A stretch of 64,000 nt of DNA from Epiperipatus broadwayi (lineage: Eukaryota > Onychophora > Udeonychophora > Euonychophora > Peripatidae): contig JAQFVV010000205.1 of NCBI GenBank assembly GCA_028023455.1, positions 1,161,353-1,225,352 on the forward strand, given 5' to 3'. Below, piece after piece: positions 50,401 through 60,202 of the stretch. Position numbers and translations under genes: made by a program. The notes under the pieces are model-generated. The model made no database searches. It was not told the DNA's origin and saw only the letters and a program-made list of their open reading frames with translations. Positions within the stretch are counted from its first letter, which is position 1; each line of letters begins with the position of its first letter.

Positions 50401-50922
50401 TAAACTAACATATCATAGCATATTTTAAAACTTCACATGTTGCATCAAGATTATCTTTAACAAACTATTATAATTTAATTTACAAATGTGAGATCACTTG
50501 AATGAACTCATTTTCATGACATCATCTAAGGTAGACATTAAAGATGATGTCAAAATGTTACTCTTATAAAAAGAATTGTGATGTCTCATTAAAAAGTAGG
50601 CCTCTTTTATTTTGTGGCTATGAAAGTTAATACAGACAATGTATGAATAAGCCTTTGAGAGGATGTAAAGTTATTGGTATTAATCATCTTGCCAAGTAGT
50701 AGAAAGGATATACGCTTATGACAGAACCGAGGTCTCAAAAATATATAAAAACTCACCTCATGTCAGATCTATATACTTATGCAAAGGAGCTAGCCTGGAT
50801 TTGAAATGGCTGTTGATGCATTAGTTCCAGTATCCTAATCTTCACTTATAAAGACTGGAGTTAGACATTTGATCAGTATATTCTTATTTTTCTCCTTTTA
50901 CTTTCTTTGTATTTCTTCATAT
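50401..50922. other. Intronic sequence, no feature recognised
   Basis: No supported gene or repeat. Confidence 0.35.
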
Positions 50923-51279
50923 ATTCATATATATTGCTTACAAGAACTCCCCTCATATACGCTTCAATGAAAATTTTTTTTAATGATTTCTTTATTTTCC
51001 TGAAAGTTTCAACTAACCTGAAGTCTTCATCAGAGTGACCTTAATCTTCTCTACCCTTTTAGAGTGATCTTAATCTCCTCTGCCTAAAAGGTAGAGGAGA
51101 TTAAGATCACTCTGATGAAGACTGCAGGACAGTCAAAATTGTCAGGAAGGTAGAGATTAAGATCACTCTGATGAAGACTGCAGGACAATCAAAACTGTCA
51201 GGAAAATAAAGAAATCATTAAACAAAATTTTGCATTATAGTGTATCTGAGAGGAGTTATTATAAGCAATATATATGAAC
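50923..51279. mobile_element. Foldback element with hammerhead-like cores
   Basis: The outer arms are inverted copies: TTCATATATATTGCTTA (left) and ATAAGCAATATATATGAA (right), then GATTTCTTTATTTTCCTGA against TCAGGAAAATAAAGAAATC. Inside, CTGATGAAGAC blocks occur once on the minus strand (51003-51037) and twice on the plus strand (51112-51138, 51168-51194). It has no open frame. It looks like an inverted, partly duplicated terminus of a Penelope-like element. Confidence 0.65.
51112..51145 (+). ncRNA. Hammerhead-like core, decayed
   Basis: CTGATGA (51112-51118), one extra A, stem II GACTG/CAGTC around CAGGA, then AAAA where GAAA is expected. The second copy at 51168-51194 has the same AAAA. 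The minus-strand copy keeps GAAA. The stem II-GAAA junction would have been CG, so both plus copies fit loss of a CpG. Confidence 0.4.
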
Positions 51280-52313
51280 ATTTGATCAGTCTGAAAATGG
51301 TCATCTTATAGTACTACATAATCTGGGGCCCATTGAATACCCAATCTTACAGTAGATGATTCGTGAGTGTGATGAAAATAATTAAATTAGTATACTCTTA
51401 AAATCAATTATATAGTGAAATTACAAAATATTGGAAATTATTTTTTAACCCTATTATTGAAAATATATTTTTACCTGTCTCAGTGATGTAAAATATTTAT
51501 TAAAATTTATGGAGTCATTTTAACTACAAGATATGAGAATGAATCATGTTTAGAAAATGTTAAAATAGTAAACTATAAATGATCAAGAGCTATTACTTGA
51601 TGGTGGTGCTATATGGTTTAATTAGGCACTTGACATTTGGATTGTTGGAGAACACTTTATGTACGTAGTTAATTAGATGAGGCTGTCTTTCTTTTGGAGA
51701 CATTGAGGAGAATTTTTAATAGGTAGTTAACTAATCTATTTTTTTTTTTTAAATATGGCTTATTATTGTATCAATTTACCTTATAAGATGTATGACTAAC
51801 ATGAATTTGTTGACAATTAATGTCAAGTTATCTGTAAATTCAGGTAACGCATAATTGATAGCTATTAAGAACTCATTGTCAGTATATCTGAGTAAATTAT
51901 AGATAGTTTTGCCTTGTTAATGTTATTTGCATAGGATTATTAATCATATGTTGCAGTTTTACAAATAGATATCTTAAATCGTGATTATTCTTCATCCAAT
52001 ACAGTTTTTCTGACTTCCTGTCATAATAAATTTTATTCCTGAGTGACTCAATTATTAGTAAAATATCAAAACAATAATACTCAAATATTATAGGCATTAG
52101 AAATTTAGGTGTTTGATATCTCAATTTCACCTTATAAGGGAGATTGTTTGTGAAATGCAAGTGTACTAATGTTGAATGGTCTGAGTATTGTGTTAGGGGA
52201 GGAAGTTGTTATGATGCAGTGGAGTTGAAATGAGAGAGGTACTAAAAAAAATTAAAAAAAAATATTATTTATTGTTCTCTTTATAATTAATCTTTATTTA
52301 AAATCTATTTTAG
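51280..52313. other. Intron end before the stomatin exon
   Basis: AT-rich, with no repeat recognised. It supplies the acceptor of the exon at 52314. The 87-codon frame at 51897-52160 (minus) has no family motif. Confidence 0.4.
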
Positions 52314-52386
52314 GTTGTGCAAGAATATGAACGAGCGGTTATTTTCAGGCTTGGTCGACTCTTGAAAGGTGGAGCGAGAGGACCAG
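52314..52386 (+). CDS. Stomatin/MEC-2-family exon, start of PHB domain
   Basis: Second recognised exon of the same gene, preceded by ATTTTAG and followed by GTAATT. It starts in phase 0, joining the CIK end of the 15841-15941 exon, and ends after the first base of a glycine codon (phase 1). It has 24 codons that read [20 protein letters not shown] and then ARGP. This is the strongly conserved segment that enters the PHB domain in stomatin and MEC-2. The next expected exon (glycine, then FF.VPC-type sequence) was not found between 52387 and 64000, so the gene probably continues outside the window. The exon itself has no stop or frameshift and looks functional. Confidence 0.92.
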
Positions 52387-53399
52387 GTAATTACTTTTTC
52401 ATTCACATTGTCAGTTTAATGTTTAATTTATCATAAAAATATGCCACTGCAGCTTTTCATTAAAGATAAGAAGACTTACCGAAAAGGGTATTTTTTAATT
52501 ACTTGGTATTGAGATAGCAGTATGTAAACAAAAAATAACTGTAGACTCAGAAACCATAGAAACATGATATCTTCCCCTTCCAAAATGAAAATCATATCAT
52601 ATTGCAATAGTGCACTGATACAAATCCAGAATAATCTGAAATCTGTCGCTAATAACAGCTGAATATCTGGTTTCTGACCATAGTTAGTTGGTTATTCCAA
52701 AAACAAGTTTAATCCTCTTTATAATCTGAAAAAATTTTCATTCTTTATCCCATTTAGATTTAAGTCACATGCATGATAGAAACATGGGCTAACTATTATG
52801 CCTCTACACTCTTCATGCTGTGTGTGGTGCTTTATATATTCATATAATATCACTATCTTTTATCTTACACAATATAGTATAAACAATTGCAGCTTTCATC
52901 TCTAGCACCATTCATAGAAATCTTAAGTTATCACTTATTATGACCATGGCATGAATTATCATAAAGATGAAAGAAACAGGCCCCACATCAAAAGGGGGTC
53001 TCAAATTTTTACAAACATGTTTTTTAAATTTTCAGGCTTCAATAGCTATGAAGAAAAAATAACAATAACTTTATGTGGTACACTTGTGTTTATTCATTGA
53101 ATATATTTAACCAGTATATCAACAGCTTACATTTCATATGTATAGAAGACAACATTATGGATAAATTTTAACATTGAAATTTGATCATTTAAAATAATTA
53201 ATAGATTATAATACCAATTTCTAATTCAAGTTGTAAATGTCGTTTTTAATTTTAAAACAATTTATCTAAGAAACACTCTCAGTTAGAATCAATTAAATAA
53301 TTCATTAATAATTTTATTATGAAACTAACCTGTTAGATTATTAAAAAAATATTAGTAAATAATTCTGTGTTGAAAATCTGAAAAATTTTATTATAAAAA
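52387..53399. other. Start of next intron, no feature recognised
   Basis: Follows the exon donor GTAATT. No exon, repeat or RNA gene could be supported. Confidence 0.4.
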
Positions 53400-54895
53400 A
53401 TACATATTGGGTAATGCGATGCGATGTGGCTTCTCCTTTTTCGGAGTCAGGAGTCTTTCAGCCATTATGCCAAAGAGAAACCTGATGTGATGTGATGCAC
53501 TGTTCTCCTTATACAGAGTCAGGAATCTCTCAACACCTATGCCCAGAGAAACCTGTTAGCCACTTTGACTTCTCTTTCCATTCCCCACCCGAAGTTTTTC
53601 TATATTCCTGCTCCATCCTATCTCCACAACATAATCTTTCTCAACTCCATGGTCTTTATATCTAAATTCCCCTTGTCTTTTCCCAAATATAACATAAAAA
53701 ACAATAAGGCACTTTCTTTGTAATCACTTTGTTTATAATGTATTTTTCCACAACTTCATTATTTGTACCCTTTCTGCTTTCAGGCATTTACATTCAATTA
53801 ACAGATGCCTAATTTTTTCTAAGTCTTCCTTACACAACTTACAGATTAAATTATCCATACTTTTCCACTTATGTGTATATTCTCTTGTTGCTAAAGATCC
53901 CATTTGAACTTTAAACAGTAAACTACTTTCCTTGCTATTATCATAAATTAACTTGCATCCAATATTCTGTTTATTTCTATAAATATTTAAAATTTACTCT
54001 CCACACTAGTTCTTCATCTCTCCAACTCTCTATTTTTTATTGATGCATCTATTCTTCTATCTCATTTCTTAACACTATAACACTCAACAATTCTCCTAAC
54101 ACAATAATTCCACAAGTATAGTGATATAAAGTCTTTATTCAAATTTTATGCATACCGCCCTACCTTTCTGATCCATCCTATTGCTTGCCTTTAAATCATA
54201 ACCCAATTAAATACTATTTTGGTTATTGTCTTATTATGCCTAAACTGCAATCTACTGAACATTTTCATTTTGCTTTTTGCATCTCTCATATAAAAATTTG
54301 ATATTTCTTCTTGAGTTGCCACCTTTGCTGTCCATAATTTCTAAGTAATCTAATATCCCTTTACTAACACATAATGCATCATTACCATATATTAGCCCTG
54401 CTACTGCCACTTCCTTTTATATATTTCTAGTGACATCATATTTATTATGTGAGAACACTGTTAATTTCTTTATCAATACTTTTCATCAATTTTTTCTCCC
54501 ATTCATCCAAGCAATTTCTCTGATTACTTAAGACTATTCCCAAATACTTATATTCACCACCCTTAACTCTATATCCCCCAATAAAAATTTCTTTGTCTTC
54601 TCTCTCCCCAGTATAATCATCATTACTTTTGATTTTTCTTCACTAAATTTAATCCCCATCTTTTTACCCACTTTTGTACACATCCTTAGCATAACTTTCA
54701 TATCTTCCCTTCTTTCTGCATACAAAAAAACATCATCCACAAATAAAAAACCTGACATTGTATATACTCCCTTGCCATCTATTAATGGTATCTCTCTTCC
54801 TAATCTTTCTATTGCTCTCTCTCTCCATTTTTCTCAAATACAACAAAAACAAAATAGGTGACATACACATCCTTGCCTTAAACCCATCCTATTTA
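53400..54895 (-). mobile_element. LINE family 1 fragment, reverse
   Basis: Same element as 11530-15010, 5'-truncated in the RT domain. The minus-strand frame 54758-54534 begins SGFLFVDDVFLYAE and contains KMGIKFSEEKSKVMMI, the catalytic FVDD and following palm. The C-terminal zinc-knuckle region (about 53870-53780) and the 3' UTR follow. The 3' UTR carries an ~80-bp tandem duplication (53415-53560). Multiple stops make it a dead copy. Confidence 0.82.
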
Positions 54896-55129
54896 TAACT
54901 TTAACTGATTCTATATTCCCTTCTTGATACGTATAGTAATTATTAATTCATTTATTAAAGAAGGTGCTGACATCTCTGTAATTCTACCGAAACACTATTC
55001 ATTACATGAAATTTAAAGCATATATTCAGGCTAGGAAGAATCTTTAGATTAAAACAGGCAAAACTCTCCATACAGTAATGCCATTCAGTGCAAGCATAAG
55101 AAATTATGATCATGTGATGTTTAGTGGTT
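54896..55129 (-). repeat. Foldback-family arm end
   Basis: 55045-55100 reads TTAAAACAGGCAAAACTCTCC, then ATGCCATTCAGTGCAAGC, the outer end of the family arm. The rest is featureless. Confidence 0.4.
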
Positions 55130-55400
55130 TAATCTTTATATTAAGAAATAATTAATAATAATCATTAATATATTTATGTAAAGTGGTTTGTGGCAGTGCA
55201 AAATGTTTGACACTTATAATCAAACTATAATAATCTACTATTTATATAGTATTAAACAAATGATAAACATATGCATAAGAGATTGTGATCTGTGTTAACT
55301 GATGAGTGCTAATTTCAACACAAAATAGCCATCCTGGTTATAATTTTTTTTTCACATGTGTTGGATCATATGTTTCAGGAGTGTATGATGGAATAGAAGT
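55130..55400 (+). mobile_element. Retrozyme-like element, truncated copy
   Basis: GTTTGACACTTATAATCAAAC, TAGTATTAAACAAATGATAA, the hammerhead at 55295-55337 and TTTTTCACATGTGTTGGATC keep the family order. Truncated downstream of the ribozyme. Confidence 0.55.
55295..55337 (+). ncRNA. Hammerhead ribozyme relic
   Basis: CTGATGA intact (55299-55305), stem II GTGCT/AACAC with one mismatch, AAAA instead of GAAA (55322-55325), stem III AT/AT around AGCC, and UC cleavage site at 55333. Stem I has decayed (TTAA/CTGG). The CAAAA again fits loss of a CpG at the stem II-GAAA junction. Confidence 0.5.
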
Positions 55401-56029
55401 TAGACATATATCTAAAAATATTATATAGAGAGCTCACAAAATATCCTAGCACCTCACTAAGCATGCCAGTAGCAGAAACTTGTTTGGGATTAGGGATATT
55501 CTGAAAAGCTTGTTAAGAGCTTATTTGTGAGCTCTATATATAACATTCATAATACAAGCTTACTAAATTAGGTCATGTGACATGTAACTTGATTTTCTTT
55601 TGTAATCTAAAAATATATATAAATCAATTTAAATATTTCTTTTTTAAAATGTTTATTATAACATGTTCTATGCATATCTTGCTTACTTGAGAAAGTGAAG
55701 TAGATGGTTTAGAAATACATCCATTGTGAGAAAGGTTGGTATGATGGGTGGGTAAGATAGAGTTGAACTAAAAAGATGCATTGATAAAACAAAATTTTGA
55801 ATTTATATATAAAATTTCAATTTATTTATTTTTATTATTATTGTTATTGAATTTTTTGTTAACTAATTCTAATAATGTAAATAAAAATTGATGTGTGTGT
55901 ATATTTATTTCAATAAAGCCTGTGTTCCATAAAATATTTAAGGTAGTAATGCATGAATAAAAAATGCAAGATATGTTAATAGAAAATCTTGAGTTCCAGA
56001 ATATTTGAGCAACTTTATATGGGACCCCC
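55401..56029. other. AT-rich sequence, no feature recognised
   Basis: No gene or repeat supported. Confidence 0.35.
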
Positions 56030-56430
56030 AAAATTCTTTGTGTCTATGTCCTCTTCATCCAGAGACAAAATCTATCACAGTTTACCAGATAGTAATGCAT
56101 TTAAATTTCCATCTCAAACTGATTTCTGAAATTTGTCTTTATCATTGAAAATTTAGGGTTCAATCTTGGAATGAATGCTGTTATGTATTTGGCAACAATT
56201 GTTAACACTTTGGCTATTATCAAGCTAAAAGTCTGACAAGGTTTTGAATACAGGCCAAGCTGCTGGCATAGTTATGCAGATCTAGCCCCTCATCTATAAC
56301 TATATATTTTAATACCCTCAGATCCCAGACTGTAGAAAACTTTTTTCTTGGCAAAAAAGTATTGATTTGTAACTGAATATAACATCTGCTCTTTACTCCA
56401 GCACTAGCTATAGTAAGTTAAGTAAGTAGT
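56030..56430. repeat. Diverged foldback-family copy
   Basis: Related to 5690-6240: CCAGATAGTAATGC, TCAAACTGATTTCTGAAATTT, GTCTTTATCATTGAA and GCCAAGCTGCTGGCATAGTTA. On the minus strand the TTATCAT-type block reads as TGATAAAGACAAATTTCAGAAAT, a decayed hammerhead-like segment. Confidence 0.4.
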
Positions 56431-56644
56431 ATACACTAGATGGTAATGCTTTTAAATCTCTATCTCCAGATTGGCTTGGGTTCAAAACCATCTCAGGCAG
56501 TCATGGTACTAAATAAATCTTATATGTCCATATCAATTAAGAGAAATATAACAGTGAAGCACAATGAACATATTTAACATTAAGTTTTTAACAATTTCTG
56601 CCATCCAATTAAGTATTGCATTATATAATCCAAAATGCAGTTTG

Positions 56645-56775
56645 TGGTTTAGGGCAGTGATAGAATATTAGTCTATGAAATCTAAGATCCTTGGATTGAT
56701 TCCCACTTTGCCACTTCCAACACTCATGCATCTTTTGAATTTGTATCACATGGTTCTACTTTACACATTGCTGTC
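56645..56775 (+). repeat. SINE fragment, family of 3285-3420
   Basis: GGCAGTGATAGAATATTAGTC (A-box region), CCTTGGATTGATTCC (B-box-like) and TTTGCCACTTCCAACACTC. The best-preserved head among the copies of this family. Confidence 0.55.
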
Positions 56776-56779
56776 TCAG

Positions 56780-57160
56780 CAGAATACATTTTTCTTTTCA
56801 CTACAGGTGTGTATCCTAATAAAAGCATTAATAATTAATAGATACCATAGGACTTAATATATCTATCTTGTGCTGTCCTATCTAATATTCTGAGGATAGT
56901 TTTTTTGATTATGACTTTCCTTATTGAGGTGAGGTACTTTGGATCTTGGAACAGTATATTTGCATCTTTAGAATCAGATGCATTATTCCAAGAATCAAAG
57001 CACTTCACTTATGAAAGTCATAAGTTAGAAACTAGTCTAAGGATATTATATGAAATAGTTCTAGATAGAAACTTATTAAGCATTACCATTTGGCATCTAT
57101 TAGTTACTAAAGCTTACATTAGATGGTGTAGCTGTAGTGAAAAGAACAATTTGCATAAAC
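56780..57160. mobile_element. Foldback element, ~380 bp
   Basis: Left: TTTCTTTTCACTACAGGTG and TAATAATTAATAGATACC. Right, inverted: GGCATCTATTAGTTACTAAA, CTTACATTAGATGGTGTAG and GTAGTGAAAAGAAC. The inner right arm has CTTATGAAAGTC...TTAGAAACTAGTC, the hammerhead-like block with CTGATGA lost. The 112-codon frame over 56905-57243 is repeat sequence. Confidence 0.6.
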
Positions 57161-57410
57161 TCCTGAGTAATAAAGCCATTCAATTATTTATTTATTTTAT
57201 CCAGAATGTCTGCTTGAATGAAATAGCACAGTTGGCTTACTAAAAGTGTATAATGTTCTTCGTAGCTCTGAGTCCACTGGAGGTATTCTGAATGTGATAA
57301 ACTAAAACAGTAACCAACTCTCCATGTAATAGTGCTACCTAGTGCAAGCTATCGTAATCAATGGATGCAAGAAGGTTGGTGCATAAAATCCCTATCTAGA
57401 GTTTACTTAT

Positions 57411-57450
57411 CCCCAGACTAGTTTCTAGCTTGTGGCTTTCATCAGTGAAG
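57411..57450 (-). ncRNA. Hammerhead-like motif, left arm
   Basis: Minus strand: CTTCA, CTGATGA, AAGCCACAAGCTA, GAAA, CTAGTC, TGGGG. Stem I pairs partly through G-T wobbles. Same layout as 58080-58121 in the opposite arm. Confidence 0.4.
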
Positions 57451-58079
57451 CACTGGGCACTGGGCCACACTACTGTATGGAGAGTTTGTTACTGTTTTAA
57501 CAGCTTGTATAAGCATAGAAAATGATCATGTAATGTGATAAGCCTCAATTATATATTTCCAATTTAAGATATATCAGCTAATTACTTAGATAAATATTAA
57601 CATATCATTATTGGTAAAATCATTTATATAAATATGTATCCATAAACAAGAGCAGCTAGTGCCATCTATAGGAAGTTTGAAAAGTCTGTGATCACCAGAT
57701 GATTGTATATTTAATTCCAGACATCAGATCAGTTTCTAGTTTTGCCTTTATCAATAAGGACTTCAGATTTAAAGCTGAAATGAATGCACCTATGCATATG
57801 ACATCACTCATTCAATTTTTTGATAGCAAGGTAAAGCTAATAATATATCATATAACCAACAAAACATTACATGGCAAATTGTGGCTTTCATCAGTCACAG
57901 GGTTTCGATTTGATACCACTGCACCTAGATTTTATGATTTAATGCACCCTTCCAGCATTCACCATTTATCTGTTTGGTTAACCATAAAGTTAGGAGCCAA
58001 AGATGAAAACACCATAAATGTCTGTTAGAGGGTTGCATAAGATCCTAAGATCTAAGTGCAATGCTCTTAAATCCAAGGC

Positions 58080-58121
58080 TTCCCACTGATGAAAGCCTCA
58101 AGCTAGAAACTAGTCTGGGAA
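58080..58121 (+). ncRNA. Hammerhead-like motif with 6-bp stem I
   Basis: Stem I TTCCCA (58080-58085) pairs perfectly with TGGGAA (58116-58121). CTGATGA is at 58086-58092. Stem II is weak: an A/A mismatch then AGC/GCT around CTCAA. GAAA is at 58106-58109. ACTAGT (58109-58114) is self-complementary, giving a minimal stem III, with C58115 as a UC cleavage site. All core bases are present. The poor stem II is the main doubt. Confidence 0.5.
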
Positions 58122-58399
58122 TGCTGGATGAATAAGCACTAGATAGACTTTTATGCACAAAACTTCCTGCATCTATTGATTATGAAGATTTGCACTTGGT
58201 GACACTACTGTATGAAGAGTTTAGTATTATTTTTAACAGCATGTGTAAGCATTTGAAATGGTGGTCATATGATGTTTTGATGATTTTATAGCTATCCTGC
58301 CTGTAGAATAATGGTGACTAGTTTTTGAAAAACCGGACACCAAAATGTATAGATGTTGAATTGAGTTCAAATCTATAGGCGATCGAGCTTGGGTTGGAT

Positions 58400-58600
58400 C
58401 TAGGTGCAGTTCTCTCAAATCCAAAGCTCCTTACTGATGAAAATCACAAGCTAGAAACTAGTCTGGTGATGTTCGATGAGTAGGTACTACATAAGGATTT
58501 TTTGCACAAATCTTCCTGCATCCATTGATTATGAGAGGTTTGCACTTGGTGGCACTACTGTATGGAGAGTTTGGTACTCTTATTAAAAGCATGTGTAAAC
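58400..58600 (+). repeat. Foldback-family arm, additional copy
   Basis: CAGTTCTCTCAAATCCAAAG, TACTGATGAAAATCACAAGC, TAGAAACTAGTCTGGTG, TTTGCACAAATCTTCCTGC and GGCACTACTGTATGGAGAG repeat 58040-58225 about 355 bp further on. Tandem, same orientation. Confidence 0.6.
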
Positions 58601-58789
58601 ATATGAAATGGTGATCATATGATGTTTTGATGGTTTTATTGATTTATTTTTGTATTTTTTTCCTGTTTATATCGCTTTATCTTTTATATATATATTTCTT
58701 CTTCTCTATACATATTTCCATATTGTATTTTTATATTTCTTTTTGTTTGCATATTTTGTTATATTTATATATGCCTTTTTAGATGCCTT

Positions 58790-59460
58790 TATTTAACTTA
58801 AATATTCTGTTTGTTAGCTTGAGTCAAATCTTGTGACCCATTTTTAACATACTTGTATCAAGTGGATTTTCTTCAAATTTTGGTCATGTATTAGGTATCG
58901 ATTACAATGTAATATTTCATGATTAACCAGCAAGTTATTCAGTCTAATAGTGTTTATGAGTAAATTTCAAGCTGTGTTGATATCAGTTCAGTAAATTTTT
59001 AGTGATGAATGATTGTGGTATATTTTTTAAAAATATGCTTTCATTGAATTTCAGGACTAAATCACTAAAAAAATGTTTACAGTTAATGAAAATAGAAAGA
59101 AAAAGAAATAAAGGGTGACATTTTAATTTTTCTTGATTGTTTAATTAAAAATTACTTTTTTAAAAAAAATATTGCTTTTATATACACAAAAATCTAAACA
59201 AATTTTAACCCATGTGAATTTCATTTGAAATACCAGATATATGGCAATATTAATTACATACACCATTTTTGAATTTAAATATGAAGAGTTATAAAAAGTT
59301 CATTAAATATATATGAATGCTAAAAAATATTTTTTTAAAAATGTTTTATTTAATTTGATGAGTAATACACTAAAAACCAAACAATATATATATAAAACAA
59401 CCTTAATTTTGGTTGTTATATTCAACTTGAAATAAAATATTGGAAATTAAATATTTTATG
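58790..59460 (+). repeat. Dispersed repeat D, copy 2
   Basis: Colinear with 46790-47345: GAGTCAAATCTTGTGACCC, TTTTCTTCAAATTTTGGTC, AAATATGCTTTCATTGAATTT and GAATTTAAATATGAAGAG. Slightly longer at the 3' side, where a GGTTGTTATATTCAACTTG segment is partly repeated inverted near 59485. Confidence 0.6.
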
Positions 59461-59662
59461 GTCACCCTTGTTTTTATTTCAAATTAAATATAACATCCAA
59501 AAAAAAAAAAAAAAACATTGTGGAGGGGAGCTTTTAGGGAACCACTCATAAAAATATGAAATTAGCTAAAACATTTCTAACATTGATGAAAGAAAATATT
59601 TCTTATATTATTCTTATTGAGTGTAGAGTGCACTTTTGGTTTGGAAAACCAGATTCATATCA

Positions 59663-59848
59663 TTTGTCTGAAGGTTTGTAATGATGGTATATTATAAGAT
59701 GTGATATGTTGGACTATTTCCATCATTTTATGAGTGAATGTTGAATGTATAGAAAATGTTAAACTTTATTTAAACTTTTCAAATACAAACAACTTGTTAG
59801 TAATAACACACAAATAGACAATACAGGTTAGTAATTACACAATGTTTT
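59663..59848 (-). repeat. PLE 5' inverted arm
   Basis: Reverse complement of about 60058-60240. It covers the segment from the hammerhead GAAA through the pseudo-LTR end and into the first ~20 codons of the ORF. Its inner border falls at the AAAC of the hammerhead, a few bases from the predicted cleavage site. Confidence 0.85.
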
Positions 59849-60202
59849 GACTCAGGAGGATTTGAACCAACCCTCATATATAAATATATCAAATTTCTAC
59901 TATATGTTGCCTTTGACAGAATAGCTCAGTTGGTAGAGCGTTTGCCTTAAATTCAATATACAAGAATCTAAAGGTGCGAGTTCAACTTCTAAGTGAATAT
60001 TGTCACTGTGCATATAGGCCAGCAACACCTGAAGAAGAGTGGAGAATAATACTACTCGAAACGTTGTGTAATTACTAACCTGTATTGTCTATTTGTGTGT
60101 TATTACTAACAAGTTGTTTGTATTTGGAAAGTTTAAATAAAGTTTAAAATTTTCTATACATTGAACATTCACTCATAAAATGATGGAAATAGTCCAACAT
60201 AT
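59849..60202 (+). repeat. PLE pseudo-LTR, left copy
   Basis: 354 bp. It contains a tRNA-like module (about 59918-60002: A-box TAGCTCAGTTGGTAGAGC, weak B-box), a hammerhead (60025-60069) and the ATG used by the ORF near its 3' end. Few differences from the right copy. Confidence 0.88.
60025..60069 (+). ncRNA. PLE hammerhead ribozyme
   Basis: Stem I ACAC (60025-60028) with GTGT (60066-60069). CTGAAGA (60029-60035), one extra A, then stem II GAGTGG/CTACTC (60037-60042, 60052-60057; one G-T pair) and GAAA (60058-60061). ACGT (60061-60064) is self-complementary, so helix III would form fully only between two molecules. UU is the cleavage site at 60064-60065. The extra A before stem II departs from the textbook motif. 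Confidence 0.6.

Larger units (their letters stand above)
15942..52313 (+). other. 36.4-kb intron of the stomatin-family gene
   Basis: The intron is bounded by GTAAGAAC at the donor and ...TATTTTAG at the acceptor. It separates two phase-0-compatible stomatin exons. Its length is explained in part by insertions listed separately: SINEs, two LINE copies, a 5.1-kb LTR element, a solo LTR and several foldbacks. I recognised no other host gene on either strand inside it. Confidence 0.85.
57310..58235. mobile_element. Foldback element with hammerhead-like arms
   Basis: The left arm (57310-57480, reverse) and right arm (58020-58235, forward) carry the same block order: AACTCTCCAT, GTGCAAGC, CAATGGATGC, GACTAGTTTCTAGCTTGTGG and TTTCATCAGTGAAG. 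Each arm has a CTGATGA...GAAA motif pointing outward. Between them, 57655-57800 belongs to the related 5690 family and 57880-57970 repeats part of an arm. Two frames here (57699-58028, 58233-58424) are repeat translations. Confidence 0.6.

Noticed and set aside
56905-58028. 112- and 109-codon frames
   Set aside because: They lie within dispersed foldback repeats and show no domain.
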